Shown piece after piece: positions 8,415-17,619 of a DNA stretch of 50,348 nt (positions are counted from its first letter, which is position 1; every line of letters begins with the position of its first letter). Under the pieces are notes generated by a model, which was given only the letters and a program-made list of their open reading frames with translations, did no database searches and was not told the DNA's origin. A program made the translations under genes and the position numbers. The DNA is from CTSOIL-112 sp964293815 (GTDB taxonomy: Bacteria > Pseudomonadota > Gammaproteobacteria > Burkholderiales > Burkholderiaceae), in NCBI GenBank assembly GCA_964293815.1, contig CAXYYC010000016.1, positions 1 through 50,348 of the forward strand, in the 5' to 3' direction.

Positions 8415-10235
8415 GTGACCTTCAGCATCCACGGAATCGGCGTCAGTGATAAAGTTGCGATCGGGCGAGCGCATCTGCTCTCGCACGTCAGTTTGGAGGC
8501 GCAGCACTTTTTAATTTCCGCCGATCAAGTGGATGAGGAGTTGGCACGATTTTTAAGCGCGATTAAAAATGTGCAGGATGAGTTCAGTTTGCTCCAATCC
8601 GAGTTGGACGATGATGCGCCGGTCGAAATGAGTGCGATGCTGTCGGTTCACAGCATGATTGCCAACGATGAGCTGATCGTCAAAGCCACTCAGGACCTCA
8701 TCATCGAAAAACGTTACAACGCCGAATGGGCGCTGTCTGAACAGGTGCATGAGCTAATGGCGCAATTTGATGCGTTTGAGGACGAATACCTGCGCGAGCG
8801 CAAACAGGACGTGATGCAAGTCGGTACGCGCATCATGCGCGCCCTGCGCGAACGCAATCGTCTGGTGTGCGATATCCCTCAAGCCTTCGATACCGAAATG
8901 ATTTTGGTGGCGCATGACATTTCACCGGCGGACATGCTGCAATTCAAAGGTCGCTCACTGGGTGGATTCATCACCGACACCGGTGGACCGAACAGCCACA
9001 CGGCGATTGTCGCACGTGGTTTGGGCTTGCCTGCGGTCGTTTCCACCGGTCAGGCGCGCGCAATCGTGCGTCAAAACGAATGGGTGATTGTTGACGGGGT
9101 GAACGGCGTGGTGCTGGTCAATCCCGACGAATTGATTTTGTCGCATTACCGCCAAGTGCAACAAGCGCAAATCGAGGAAGAAAAACGCCTCGCCGAACTC
9201 ATTGGGCGCGACGTGGTGACTTTGGACGGCACACCGATCAAACTGATGGCGAATATCGAATCGCCTTCGGATATTGCCCGAATCAAGTCCATCGGCGCAG
9301 ACGGCGTGGGATTGTTCCGCACCGAATATCTGTTTATGAATCGCAAAGATTTACCCGACGAAGCAGAGCAATTCGAGGTATATCAAACCATTGCATCCGC
9401 CATGGACGGTAAACCCGTGACCATTCGCACGCTGGACATCGGCGCGGACAAGGCGCTGTCCACCGACGATTACGAAACACCGATGAATCCGGCGCTCGGC
9501 CTGCGCGCGGTGCGTTATTGCTTGGCCAATCCAAAAATGTTTTTGACGCAAATCCGTGCGATTTTGCGCGCCTCGCACTACGGCTCGATCAAACTATTGA
9601 TCCCTATGGTCAGCGGTGTGGAGCAGTTGCAACAAACCCTGCACCTGATTGACAAAGCGCGTAAACAGTTGCGCGAAGCGGACATTCCGTTTGACGAACA
9701 CCTGCAAATCGGCGTCATGATCGAGATTCCATCGGCCGTGTTGATTTTAAATGCGCTGTTGCCAATGCTCGACTTTGTCTCCATCGGTACGAACGATTTG
9801 ACGCAATACACCCTCGCCGTGGATCGCGGCGACGCCGATGTCGCACACCTGTATGAGGAGCTGCATCCGGCGGTGTTGCAATTGATCGTATTCACCATCC
9901 GCGCGGCGCAAAGCGCCCACAAAGGCATTTCCGTCTGCGGCGAAATGGCGGGCAATGCGAAGCTGACCCGACTGCTGCTCGCGATGGGTTTGGACGAATT
10001 TTCGATGCAGCAAGCGCAAATCTTGCCAGTCAAGGCAAAAATCTTAGAAGCGTCCGCACTGCAAGCGCAACCGTATTTGGATCAAGTGCTCAATAGTTAC
10101 GAGGTCGCGCAGATCAAACAGCTCATCCGCACGCTCAACGCCGCGCCAATGCACGCCGAGCGCACTGAACGCACCGACGTGAGCATACCCGCGAGCGTAC
10201 AAACCAACTTGCAGGCACAGACCACCCTACACTAA
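8415..10235 (+). CDS. ptsI: Phosphoenolpyruvate-protein phosphotransferase (PTS enzyme I)
   Basis: Enzyme I autophosphorylates from PEP and phosphorylates HPr. The 606-residue product has the HPr-binding N-terminal domain, the active-site His195 in GGPNSHTAIVARG, the PEP-binding barrel with FRTEYLFM and SIGTNDLTQY, and the conserved Cys in SVCGEMAG. The start is GTG at 8415 with AAGGAA eight bases upstream. It exceeds the usual length of about 575 residues; the excess is mainly a C-terminal tail without recognisable motif. With EIIA and HPr it completes a phosphorelay lacking a sugar permease. Confidence 0.96.
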   Translation: MTFSIHGIGVSDKVAIGRAHLLSHVSLEAQHFLISADQVDEELARFLSAIKNVQDEFSLLQSELDDDAPVEMSAMLSVHSMIANDELIVKATQDLIIEKRYNAEWALSEQVHELMAQFDAFEDEYLRERKQDVMQVGTRIMRALRERNRLVCDIPQAFDTEMILVAHDISPADMLQFKGRSLGGFITDTGGPNSHTAIVARGLGLPAVVSTGQARAIVRQNEWVIVDGVNGVVLVNPDELILSHYRQVQQAQIEEEKRLAELIGRDVVTLDGTPIKLMANIESPSDIARIKSIGADGVGLFRTEYLFMNRKDLPDEAEQFEVYQTIASAMDGKPVTIRTLDIGADKALSTDDYETPMNPALGLRAVRYCLANPKMFLTQIRAILRASHYGSIKLLIPMVSGVEQLQQTLHLIDKARKQLREADIPFDEHLQIGVMIEIPSAVLILNALLPMLDFVSIGTNDLTQYTLAVDRGDADVAHLYEELHPAVLQLIVFTIRAAQSAHKGISVCGEMAGNAKLTRLLLAMGLDEFSMQQAQILPVKAKILEASALQAQPYLDQVLNSYEVAQIKQLIRTLNAAPMHAERTERTDVSIPASVQTNLQAQTTLH

Positions 10236-10243
10236 TCACCTCC

Positions 10244-10276
10244 GCGCTGATCCGCGTTCATCCGATGAATCAGCGC
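10244..10276. repeat. Inverted repeat between ptsI and glnS
   Basis: GCGCTGAT (10244-10251) and ATCAGCGC (10269-10276) form an 8-bp stem around a 17-base loop without a following T tract. It covers an alternative upstream ATG of glnS at 10265, which is one reason for preferring the start at 10301. Confidence 0.4.
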
Positions 10277-10300
10277 GCAACACAGAAGCAGAAAGCCATT

Positions 10301-12058
10301 ATGTCCACAGTAGCAAACAAAGCCATGAATTCCGTTGAAACTGAAACCACATCCAACTTCATTCGCCAAAAAATCGATGCGGAAACCACCGCGGGCAAAT
10401 ACGCCCAGCGCACCGACACCAACGGTCAGCCATTGCCCACCGTCATCACCCGTTTTCCACCTGAGCCGAACGGCTATCTGCACATTGGCCATGCCAAAAG
10501 CATTTGCCTGAACTTCGGTCTGGCACAAAGCTACGGCGGGCGTTGCCACTTGCGTTTTGACGACACCAATCCCGAAAAAGAATCCACCGAATACGTGGAC
10601 TCGATCAAAGATATGGTGCATTGGCTCGGCTTTGACTGGACGGACGAAAACGGACAGGAGCATTTGTACTATGCCTCAGACTACTTTGAACAACTCTACC
10701 AATTTGCCGAAAAATTGATCGAAGCCGGTCACGCCTACATCGATTCGCAAGACGCCGATACCATCCGCGCACAACGGGGTCAACTGCATGAAGCCGGTCA
10801 AAATTCGCCCTATCGTGAGCGCCCAGCGGCAGAGAGCCTCGATATTTTCCGCCGCATGCGCGCCGGTGAATTTGCCGAAGGCACGCACGTTTTGCGCGCG
10901 AAAATCGACATGGCGTCATCCTTCATCGCCATGCGCGACCCCGTGATTTACCGCATTCGCTACGTGCACCACCACCGCACCGGCGATGCATGGTGCATCT
11001 ACCCGATGTACGACTTCACCCACTGCATTTCCGACGCGCTGGAGCGCATCACGCACTCACTGTGTACGCTGGAATTTGAAAACAACCGTCCGCTGTACAA
11101 CTGGATTTTAGAGCGTTTGGTCGAATGCGGCGTATTCACACAACCGCTGCCCGAGCAAACCGAATTCGCGCGTCTGAATCTCACCTACGCCATCACCAGC
11201 AAACGCAAACTGTTGCAATTGGTCGAAAACCACCACGTTGACGGCTGGGATGATCCGCGCATGATGACGCTGGTCGGTATTCGCCGCCGCGGATTCACGC
11301 CAACGAGCCTGCGCCTATTCACAGACCGCATTGGCGTGTCAAAAGCCGACTCATGGATCGACATGAGCGTGCTCGAGCAAGCCGTGCGTGATGATTTGGA
11401 TGCCAAAGCACCACGCGCCGTAGCCGTATTAAAACCGCTCAAATTGGTCATCGATAATTATCCCGAAGGTCAAACCGAACTGTGCCACGCGCCCGTTCAT
11501 CCGCATCATCCAGAGATGGGACAACGCGAATTCATGTTTGCGCGCGAGTTATGGATCGAGCAAGACGACTTCATGGTCGAACCGATCAAAGGCTTTTTCC
11601 GTCTGTTCGTTGGTAATAAAGTACGCTTGCGTCACGGCTTCGTGATCGAATGCACCGGCTTTGATACCAATGATGCGGGTGAAGTCACCGCCGTACACGC
11701 CAATTACTTCCCCGACTCAAAAAGCGGCACCGAAGGCTCGAACAACTACAAAGTCAAAGGCAACATCCACTGGCTGTCGGACGCCTCTGCAATCCCGTGT
11801 GAAATCCGCGTATATGACCGCCTGTTTAACGACCCGCACCCCGACGCGGGCGGTAAAGACTTCCTCGCCGCGCTCAATCCGGATTCCAAACACATCAGCC
11901 AAGGCTTTGTTGAAAGCGGCTTGGCGAACGTTGCACCCGAAACACATTTTCAATTCGAACGCCACGGCTACTTCGTCTCCGACCGCACAGACAACCGCGC
12001 AGGTCATCTGGTATTCAACCGCATTGTGAGCCTGAAAGACGGCTGGACGAAGAAATAA
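10301..12058 (+). CDS. glnS: Glutaminyl-tRNA synthetase
   Basis: This class I synthetase charges tRNA-Gln with glutamine. It contains PPEPNGYLHIGHAK (HIGH motif), DDTNPEKE, GWDDPRM and the KMSKS-equivalent TSKRKL, in the betaproteobacterial form with Thr before Ser instead of Met. From ATG 10301 it has 585 residues; an ATG at 10265 would add 12 residues but lies in an inverted repeat. A weak AGAAAG site precedes the chosen start. The C-terminal anticodon-binding beta-barrel domains are intact. A bidirectional terminator follows. Confidence 0.97.
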   Translation: MSTVANKAMNSVETETTSNFIRQKIDAETTAGKYAQRTDTNGQPLPTVITRFPPEPNGYLHIGHAKSICLNFGLAQSYGGRCHLRFDDTNPEKESTEYVDSIKDMVHWLGFDWTDENGQEHLYYASDYFEQLYQFAEKLIEAGHAYIDSQDADTIRAQRGQLHEAGQNSPYRERPAAESLDIFRRMRAGEFAEGTHVLRAKIDMASSFIAMRDPVIYRIRYVHHHRTGDAWCIYPMYDFTHCISDALERITHSLCTLEFENNRPLYNWILERLVECGVFTQPLPEQTEFARLNLTYAITSKRKLLQLVENHHVDGWDDPRMMTLVGIRRRGFTPTSLRLFTDRIGVSKADSWIDMSVLEQAVRDDLDAKAPRAVAVLKPLKLVIDNYPEGQTELCHAPVHPHHPEMGQREFMFARELWIEQDDFMVEPIKGFFRLFVGNKVRLRHGFVIECTGFDTNDAGEVTAVHANYFPDSKSGTEGSNNYKVKGNIHWLSDASAIPCEIRVYDRLFNDPHPDAGGKDFLAALNPDSKHISQGFVESGLANVAPETHFQFERHGYFVSDRTDNRAGHLVFNRIVSLKDGWTKK

Positions 12059-12080
12059 ACGATGATTTAACATCAAAATG

Positions 12081-12103
12081 AAAGGGTGCTCTATGCACCC
12101 TTT
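12081..12103. terminator. Bidirectional terminator between glnS and eutR
   Basis: AAAGGGTGC (12081-12089) and GCACCCTTT (12095-12103) form a 9-bp stem with a 5-base loop and a T run on the plus side. It separates the convergent glnS and eut units and marks the end of the eut operon. Confidence 0.85.
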
Positions 12104-12111
12104 TTATTTCA

Positions 12112-13182
12112 TTACGTCACAATAATTTTTTGAAATACCTCGCCGCGTTTGGCGAGGGTTTGCGACGGCAGTTCATTGAAAAACCGCTGATAGTCGGCTG
12201 AAAATTGGCTCAGATGCCAAAAACCCCACGCACCCGCGACATCCTGCACAGTTTTGTATTCGGAATAATGACTGAGCAGTTCGCGGCGCACGGCATTCAG
12301 GCGAATCGCTTTGAGGTAACGCAAGGGGCAAATCCCCAGTACGGTATGAAAGGCATTTTGTAGTGTGCGGTGGCTGACGTGCAGGTAATTACATAACTCC
12401 AAAATACTCACTGCTTGTTCTGGGCGAGAGAAAATGTATTCTTTGGTTTGATTGATGATGCGGCGGTAATTACTTTGGCTATAGCGAATTTTCTTATTGG
12501 AAAATACGGCATCATCCAGCAGACCAATCATACCCATGACCAATGATTCTTTGAGAAAACGTTGCGCAGTGACGTGCTGTACTTTTTCGCTGTTTTGCTC
12601 AATGTCGCGCAAGATTTCGTTGAGATAACGCCAAAAGTAGTCTTTTTTCTGACCGTTGACATTGATGGTCGCGCTCTGGTTGAGTACCCCGTGCAGACTG
12701 CGCTCAGTGGTCAACTCGAATAAACGCTCAAGTTCATCCAGTGACATCACAAAACCCATCAACTCCAATTCATCGGGGGTAATCAGTTCAAACTCATGTC
12801 CACCTGGGCGCACAGCAATTTGTCCTTCTTCCACCTTGGCCGCACTGACGAAACTTTCACGACTTTTGATCTTGGGAATCCCGAACCACACGGCGCCCGG
12901 CCAGACAATACAGGATTGGCGCAACATCAAATTGGTGGTTTCTTTAAAAAACTGCACACCATCCAACCAGACTTCAAAAATCGAGCCTTCAAATGTACCT
13001 GGATGCAGTTGATCGTACAGCTGTTGCCATGCAGTCAGGTGACACGCCTGCTCATAAGCATCGTGTGCGATAATTTTTTTGACATTGAGCGCAGATGCTT
13101 TTTCCAAAGGCGCATAACCGCTGGCTTGCTCATCCGTGTATTCTGCACTCAAGCGATGTAGATTAATCAAATTCGTGGGCAT
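12112..13182 (-). CDS. eutR: EutR, AraC-family activator of the ethanolamine operon
   Basis: EutR activates eut transcription when both ethanolamine and adenosylcobalamin are present. The 356-residue protein has a large N-terminal sensing domain with LDGVQFFKETTNLMLRQS and HPGTFEG-like blocks seen in EutR, and a C-terminal AraC double helix-turn-helix (about 245-350) with LCNYLHVSHRTLQNAF and the second helix around VAGAWGFWHLSQFSADYQ. Its start has an AGGTGAGG ribosome binding site. It is the last gene of the locus, as in enterobacteria, but is set off by 212 bases from pduT, enough for its own promoter. Confidence 0.93.
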   Translation of the reverse strand: MPTNLINLHRLSAEYTDEQASGYAPLEKASALNVKKIIAHDAYEQACHLTAWQQLYDQLHPGTFEGSIFEVWLDGVQFFKETTNLMLRQSCIVWPGAVWFGIPKIKSRESFVSAAKVEEGQIAVRPGGHEFELITPDELELMGFVMSLDELERLFELTTERSLHGVLNQSATINVNGQKKDYFWRYLNEILRDIEQNSEKVQHVTAQRFLKESLVMGMIGLLDDAVFSNKKIRYSQSNYRRIINQTKEYIFSRPEQAVSILELCNYLHVSHRTLQNAFHTVLGICPLRYLKAIRLNAVRRELLSHYSEYKTVQDVAGAWGFWHLSQFSADYQRFFNELPSQTLAKRGEVFQKIIVT

Positions 13183-13317
13183 ATTCGCCTCACCTTATGG
13201 ACTTTATCAAAGTATATGGTAACTCCGTTTTTCACATATAAATCAAGTGGTTGGACATGTATTTTTGCACTTAGAACCACTTTATTCAGCCCAACAATCG
13301 GTCTTTTGCCACATCTG

Positions 13318-13345
13318 TTTTGCTGCGTGTATTTTGCTGCATGTA
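13318..13345 (-). promoter_or_regulatory. Tandem 14-bp direct repeat upstream of eutR
   Basis: TTTTGCTGCGTGTA at 13318-13331 is followed at once by TTTTGCTGCATGTA at 13332-13345, with one mismatch. It lies in the pduT-eutR gap, about 140-160 bases before the eutR ATG. AraC-family proteins usually bind direct repeats, so an EutR site is possible; that is inference. Confidence 0.35.
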
Positions 13346-13394
13346 TCGGACGTCCAGCTCATGCGGTATTCCAGTCAACAAGCGAGCAGCTCCC

Positions 13395-13946
13395 TCACAG
13401 CAGACTATTAATCACCTGCTGATGCGGGCGTGGAATCACCACTTTATTGACCAAAAAACCACGACTTGATGCAGACTCAGCCGCCACATCCATCGCCGCA
13501 TTGACATCGGCCACATCGCCAGTGAAAGCAACATAGCTTTTGCCACCAATACCAAAGGCCAAATGCATACGAATCGGGATGATTGAAGCGGCTTTAACCG
13601 CCAAATCGGTCGCCTCAATGGTTGCGGCGACGCTGTAGGTTTCGAGCACGCCCACGGCATTCACGTCATGCACTTCCGTACCACCGCTGATCGCGGGCAA
13701 AATTGACGGGTGAATATTGGCAATCACAAAATGATCCACAATCAATGACGGTGACAATTCCAAAGCCGTACTCACCGACTGCTTAACCGCAGCCACATCA
13801 CCACCGATCATGACGATGTATTTGCCGGGGCAAATGCTTTTGGCAACCAAAATCGTGACTTCCGCCGTTTTCACCATACAGTCGGCAAATTCGACGCCTT
13901 TGGCTATGCTGTTTGACTCGATCAATCCAATCGCCGCATGATTCAT
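13395..13946 (-). CDS. pduT: PduT-like tandem-BMC shell protein with an iron-sulfur site
   Basis: The 183-residue protein contains two BMC domains in tandem (about 1-90 and 92-183) and should form pseudohexameric trimers in the compartment shell. It closely follows Salmonella PduT, including the segment SICPGKY. Cys39 there matches PduT Cys38, which from three subunits co-ordinates a [4Fe-4S] cluster at the pore. ANIHPSILPAISGG and the C-terminal VIPRPH are also shared with PduT. Standard enterobacterial eut operons have no such gene. It lies 22 bases after the pduS-like gene, the same pair order as in pdu operons. The likely role, inferred, is electron transfer across the shell to or from PduS. 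Confidence 0.93.
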   Translation of the reverse strand: MNHAAIGLIESNSIAKGVEFADCMVKTAEVTILVAKSICPGKYIVMIGGDVAAVKQSVSTALELSPSLIVDHFVIANIHPSILPAISGGTEVHDVNAVGVLETYSVAATIEATDLAVKAASIIPIRMHLAFGIGGKSYVAFTGDVADVNAAMDVAAESASSRGFLVNKVVIPRPHQQVINSLL

Positions 13947-13968
13947 CGTTTTCTCCTCTATGTATTAA

Positions 13969-15306
13969 TTAATGCGCGCTAATTTCAATCATATTGTTTT
14001 GAATCTGACTGACAACGCCATTGATGCTCGCGTGTATCGGCGCACCCAATTGTCCTTGGTCCACATCAGCGACGCATTGCCCGACCACAACGCGATCCCC
14101 CACGGCGACGCGTGGCGTAGCGATCTGCCCAATGTGCTGACGCAAATTCAACTGAACCCGCGCCGGATGGTATGGTTCCTCGAACAGCGGCGCTTTGACA
14201 TTGTATTTTTGGATATCCAGACGCTGAATCAGGCGCGAAATCGGCACCAAGCGGTGCTCGGCCATCGGATCCAGATCGCGCAGTTCACCGACGTACTTCG
14301 CCCCGCCCTCTTCGCGGAACTGCTTTTTCAGCATTTGGTTAAGTTTCATCGGTGAAATATCAACCGGACACGACCACGCTTCGCAAATCGCGCATTCCGA
14401 ACAGGTCAGCGCCGATAACAAGACCGATGGTTTGGCCACATCGCTATAATTGACCGCGCGCACGATCAAATGCGGTGGCAACTCGTGACCAATGATGTGG
14501 CGCGGGCATAACTCGGTACACAGGCAACACTGCTCACAAGTGGTTTTGGCAATGCGCAACGATACCTGTTTCGGCTCTTTATGCCGTTTGATCAAAATAT
14601 GATCGGCGGGTAATGCGATGATGCCGCCGGTCGTTTTCGTCACGGTTTCGGACAGTGATTCGATTAATTTGCCCATCATCGGACCGCCGTTGATGAACGC
14701 TGCATTCGCTACTGTCGTGCCGCCAGCCATATCCACCACTTCTTGAATCGTCACGCCCAGCGGTACAGTGACGGTGATCGGATGATGCACCGCGCCGGTG
14801 ATGGTCAGCGTGCGCTGGGTCACGGGTTGTTCGTGGTCGACCGCATTGGCCACGTTAATCAAAGTTTGCACATTGCTCACCACCACGCCCACGCTCAAGG
14901 GCAATGCCGCCGGTGGCACGCGCCGACCCGTCGCCATCCAAATGGTGATGACTTCGTCGCCTGCGGGATACACGTCCTTCAAAATATGGATGCGCATATT
15001 GGGACGAAGCAAGGGCGTTAAAACCTCAATCGCCGCGCCATATTTCGCTTTGAGCGCGATAACGCCTTCAGTCGCACCGGTGGCGATCATGCCTAATTCG
15101 AGGCCACGCACCAGTTGGGCGGCGTATTTTTCCGCCAGTTGTTGATCGACTTTGAGCAGAGGCTCGCATTCAGCGCCATTCACCAAGTAGATCTCTGCTT
15201 TGGCCGCCATTTTGACGTGCGTTGGAAAACCTGCACCGCCCGCACCGACAATGCCTGCGGCACGAACCCGTTGTTGTATGGTGTATGCGTCTATCATCTT
15301 TGCCAC
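13969..15306 (-). CDS. pduS: PduS-like RnfC-type flavoprotein / cobalamin reductase
   Basis: The 445-residue protein matches PduS of propanediol compartments, a corrin reductase that reduces cob(III/II)alamin for adenosylation. It has the RnfC/NuoF-like nucleotide and FMN region with GAGGAGFPTH (21-30), two [4Fe-4S] motifs (Cys257/260/263/267 and Cys302/305/308/313) and a C-terminal barrel-sandwich segment with GAPIHASINGVV. Length agrees with PduS (about 450). It follows eutK after 43 bases and precedes pduT, so it has joined the eut operon. Here it could supply reduced cobalamin to EutT or route electrons through PduT. The family is sure; the physiological partner is inference. Confidence 0.92.
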   Translation of the reverse strand: MAKMIDAYTIQQRVRAAGIVGAGGAGFPTHVKMAAKAEIYLVNGAECEPLLKVDQQLAEKYAAQLVRGLELGMIATGATEGVIALKAKYGAAIEVLTPLLRPNMRIHILKDVYPAGDEVITIWMATGRRVPPAALPLSVGVVVSNVQTLINVANAVDHEQPVTQRTLTITGAVHHPITVTVPLGVTIQEVVDMAGGTTVANAAFINGGPMMGKLIESLSETVTKTTGGIIALPADHILIKRHKEPKQVSLRIAKTTCEQCCLCTELCPRHIIGHELPPHLIVRAVNYSDVAKPSVLLSALTCSECAICEAWSCPVDISPMKLNQMLKKQFREEGGAKYVGELRDLDPMAEHRLVPISRLIQRLDIQKYNVKAPLFEEPYHPARVQLNLRQHIGQIATPRVAVGDRVVVGQCVADVDQGQLGAPIHASINGVVSQIQNNMIEISAH

Positions 15307-15349
15307 CCCCGTGCGTTATCCTTTTTGATGTCATCCATTTTTACGTCAT

Positions 15350-16006
15350 TCATTGTTTAGGCGCGGTTGGTTTGCCTTTGCTCGAACGAGGCGTTGCGCT
15401 CGCGGATTCGCCGCTCGACTGTGCGGGCGGCGCCGTTGCCAATTCATTCATTTCACCCAATAGCGCATCCGCCCACTGCCGCGCCGCTTGCGCCAATGCC
15501 TTACCTTGTTTATCAGCCTTGAGCTGTTTGGCCTGATCTGCGGGCAACCGCGCGGCCTTTTTAGCTCGGGTTGATTTTGCCTGAGGCGGTACAGTCGTCG
15601 CTGGCGCCACACTTCGTGCGCGCGCCGGTTTGGATTGGGCGGGCGCAGATGATGCGGTCGGTGTGTGTTGTGTGCCTGAAGTCTCAGGAGAAACTGATTT
15701 TTTTGGCTTAGGCGTACCAGCACTGTGCGGGATACGGTTCAATACCATATCCTCGGTATCGGTATCAGGCCGGCCAATAACGTGCGTTGCAATCACCTTC
15801 CCCACTCGCGTAGCCGCGTCCTGCCCCGCATTGACCGCTACGCGGCAGGCCGCCAAATTGCCCTCAACCTCAATCGTTATCATGCCGGGGTTGAGTTCAT
15901 GCACCGCCAGTAAACGCACGTCGGCGGTTTTGAGCATCGCATCGGCGGCCTCAAGCGCGGCCACGTAGCCAAATACTTCAACGAATCCAAGTGCATCAAT
16001 CATCAT
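15350..16006 (-). CDS. eutK: EutK-like BMC shell protein with an unusual long C-terminal tail
   Basis: Residues 1-88 form one BMC-H domain very like EutK (start DALGFVEVFGYVAALEAADAML shortened here to its first part, DALGFVEVFGYV, and the end THVIGRP). E. coli EutK is about 166 residues and ends in a winged-helix domain. Here the protein has 218 residues. Residues 92-150 are rich in Ala, Pro, Ser, Thr and Lys/Arg and probably disordered. About 153-190 could form a basic then amphipathic helix (KALAQAARQWADALLGEM). A second low-complexity run ends the protein. No winged helix is seen. Position between eutL and pduS fits eutK. The tail might bind nucleic acid, cargo or other shell proteins; this is speculation. 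Confidence 0.85.
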   Translation of the reverse strand: MMIDALGFVEVFGYVAALEAADAMLKTADVRLLAVHELNPGMITIEVEGNLAACRVAVNAGQDAATRVGKVIATHVIGRPDTDTEDMVLNRIPHSAGTPKPKKSVSPETSGTQHTPTASSAPAQSKPARARSVAPATTVPPQAKSTRAKKAARLPADQAKQLKADKQGKALAQAARQWADALLGEMNELATAPPAQSSGESASATPRSSKGKPTAPKQ

Positions 16007-16039
16007 ATTCTCTCTGTGCGGGCGAACCGATGGGTAGGT

Positions 16040-16696
16040 TTAGCATTTAATCGGACACCGCGCCACATCCAACACCGCTTCGGTAAACGCATCGCACGCG
16101 GCTTTGCAGGATGCTTGTGAACCTGTCAAAAACGCCCCGCTGTAGTTGGTTTCTGATGGCGCATCGATAAAGGTGGCCAAGCGTACCTCTGCCGCCTTGA
16201 TCGCCGCATCCACGCCATACGCCGCCTCCAACGGTGGCGCGATCAAATACGCCAGCGGATCGCCTTCATCTATACCGGCCAATTGCGACAAATAACTGCC
16301 CGTGCGCGATACCAAATGCGCCAAAAAGGCAGTATCCTGCGCGTCATTCGCCCAGCGAAATGCCGCGCCGTCTTCAATATGTGCCACCATCGCATCCAGC
16401 CCCGCACGGGTTTCCGCCGGATTGGGACCTGCGAGCATGATGATCACTTCACCTGCCGATGGCGAGGAGCTGTGCGCCGCGCCAGCGTACATGGAGCGAC
16501 CATAAATCACACGCACCTGCGCCTGCTTGGTCGCCTCATCGGCGGCAATATAGGTTACGTCGTCCGAGTCGGCGGTGAGCAAACCGAGGCTATTAAAACC
16601 CTCCGGCAGATTCAAGCGCTGCTTCATATCAGGATGCAATGAGGCGATCAAGCGCACTGCGCGCACACTGGGTTTGATGATGTCTAAAGTTGCCAT
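16040..16696 (-). CDS. eutL: EutL, tandem-domain shell trimer protein
   Basis: EutL is a permuted tandem BMC protein that forms gated trimers in the shell, and its pore is thought to bind ethanolamine. The 218-residue product has the normal length and blocks such as YIAADEATKQAQVRVIYG and NYSGAFLTGSQASCKAAC, and ends CPIKC. It lies nine bases after eutC and 33 before eutK. Confidence 0.96.
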   Translation of the reverse strand: MATLDIIKPSVRAVRLIASLHPDMKQRLNLPEGFNSLGLLTADSDDVTYIAADEATKQAQVRVIYGRSMYAGAAHSSSPSAGEVIIMLAGPNPAETRAGLDAMVAHIEDGAAFRWANDAQDTAFLAHLVSRTGSYLSQLAGIDEGDPLAYLIAPPLEAAYGVDAAIKAAEVRLATFIDAPSETNYSGAFLTGSQASCKAACDAFTEAVLDVARCPIKC

Positions 16697-16705
16697 GATG
16701 ACCCC

Positions 16706-17605
16706 TTATTTTTTCAAGTTGATGCCGGACGCTTTTTGCGCCAGCATGGTTTTAACCAAATCCACAATCACTGCAGCCGCTTCGACCGGTGGCGTACCAC
16801 CACGATGAATATTAGAAATACAGGTGCGGTCGGCTTCGACAGTAGTCGCCACGCTGGGGCGATAAATGGCGTAGCACGACAGACTTTCGGATTGCCCCAA
16901 TCCCGGACGCTCACCCACCAGCAACACCACGGTTTCCGCATCCAATAATTCACCGATTTGATCCTCAACTTTCACGCGGCCATAACGCACGAAAATCGGT
17001 TTGCCCACGGTTAAACCCGCGTTTTCCAAGCCTTTGAGCAAGGGCGGAAAAATTTCATCGTAATTCGCTGTGACCGCGTCAGTGGACAAGCCATCCGATA
17101 TCACGATTTGTACCTGCACGCCTTTTTTGCATTGGCGAAGCAGGGTATCGACCGCACTTTGCGAGAGTTTTCGCCCCAAATCCGGACGGGTCAGGTACAT
17201 ATCTTTGTCCGTGACTTCGGTTTGTACCTCAATCAAGCCTGAGGCAGTTACCCATTCTTGTGGAATTTCCTTGAGCACGGTGTCTTTGGAACGCGAATGA
17301 TCGGCCAAAAAGCGCAACAGCGAGGTGGTACGCGGACGTGGCCCTGCGCGACCGCTGCACACGCGTGCGCGTGTACTGGCGCGTAATTCTTCGAGTACTG
17401 CACGGTTTTTCGGGTTTTGTACGCCGATCCATTTTTGTTGAAACTCGTCTCCACCTAAATCCGGCAACGGCTCCTCATTGCTCGGCATGCCCGTACCCGT
17501 GGTCAAATGCCCTGTTGGGCGCATGCCTGATGGGTTGGTAGATGGGTTTTTACCCAATTGTCCCAATACCGAGCGGACGATTTCTTCAATTTGTCTTTGA
17601 TCCAT
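16706..17605 (-). CDS. eutC: Ethanolamine ammonia-lyase small subunit
   Basis: With EutB this subunit forms the AdoCbl-dependent ammonia-lyase that splits ethanolamine to acetaldehyde and ammonia. The 299-residue protein begins MDQRQIEEIVRSVLGQLGK, an amphipathic helix of the kind that targets cargo to the compartment lumen, followed by a Pro/Gly-rich linker (about 20-50). The core has the family blocks SGRAGPRPRT, ISDGLSTDAV, LVGERPGLGQSESLS and RTCISNIHRGGTPP. It overlaps nothing and lies 14 bases after eutB. Confidence 0.97.
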   Translation of the reverse strand: MDQRQIEEIVRSVLGQLGKNPSTNPSGMRPTGHLTTGTGMPSNEEPLPDLGGDEFQQKWIGVQNPKNRAVLEELRASTRARVCSGRAGPRPRTTSLLRFLADHSRSKDTVLKEIPQEWVTASGLIEVQTEVTDKDMYLTRPDLGRKLSQSAVDTLLRQCKKGVQVQIVISDGLSTDAVTANYDEIFPPLLKGLENAGLTVGKPIFVRYGRVKVEDQIGELLDAETVVLLVGERPGLGQSESLSCYAIYRPSVATTVEADRTCISNIHRGGTPPVEAAAVIVDLVKTMLAQKASGINLKK

Positions 17606-17619
17606 GATGCGTCTCCGAA

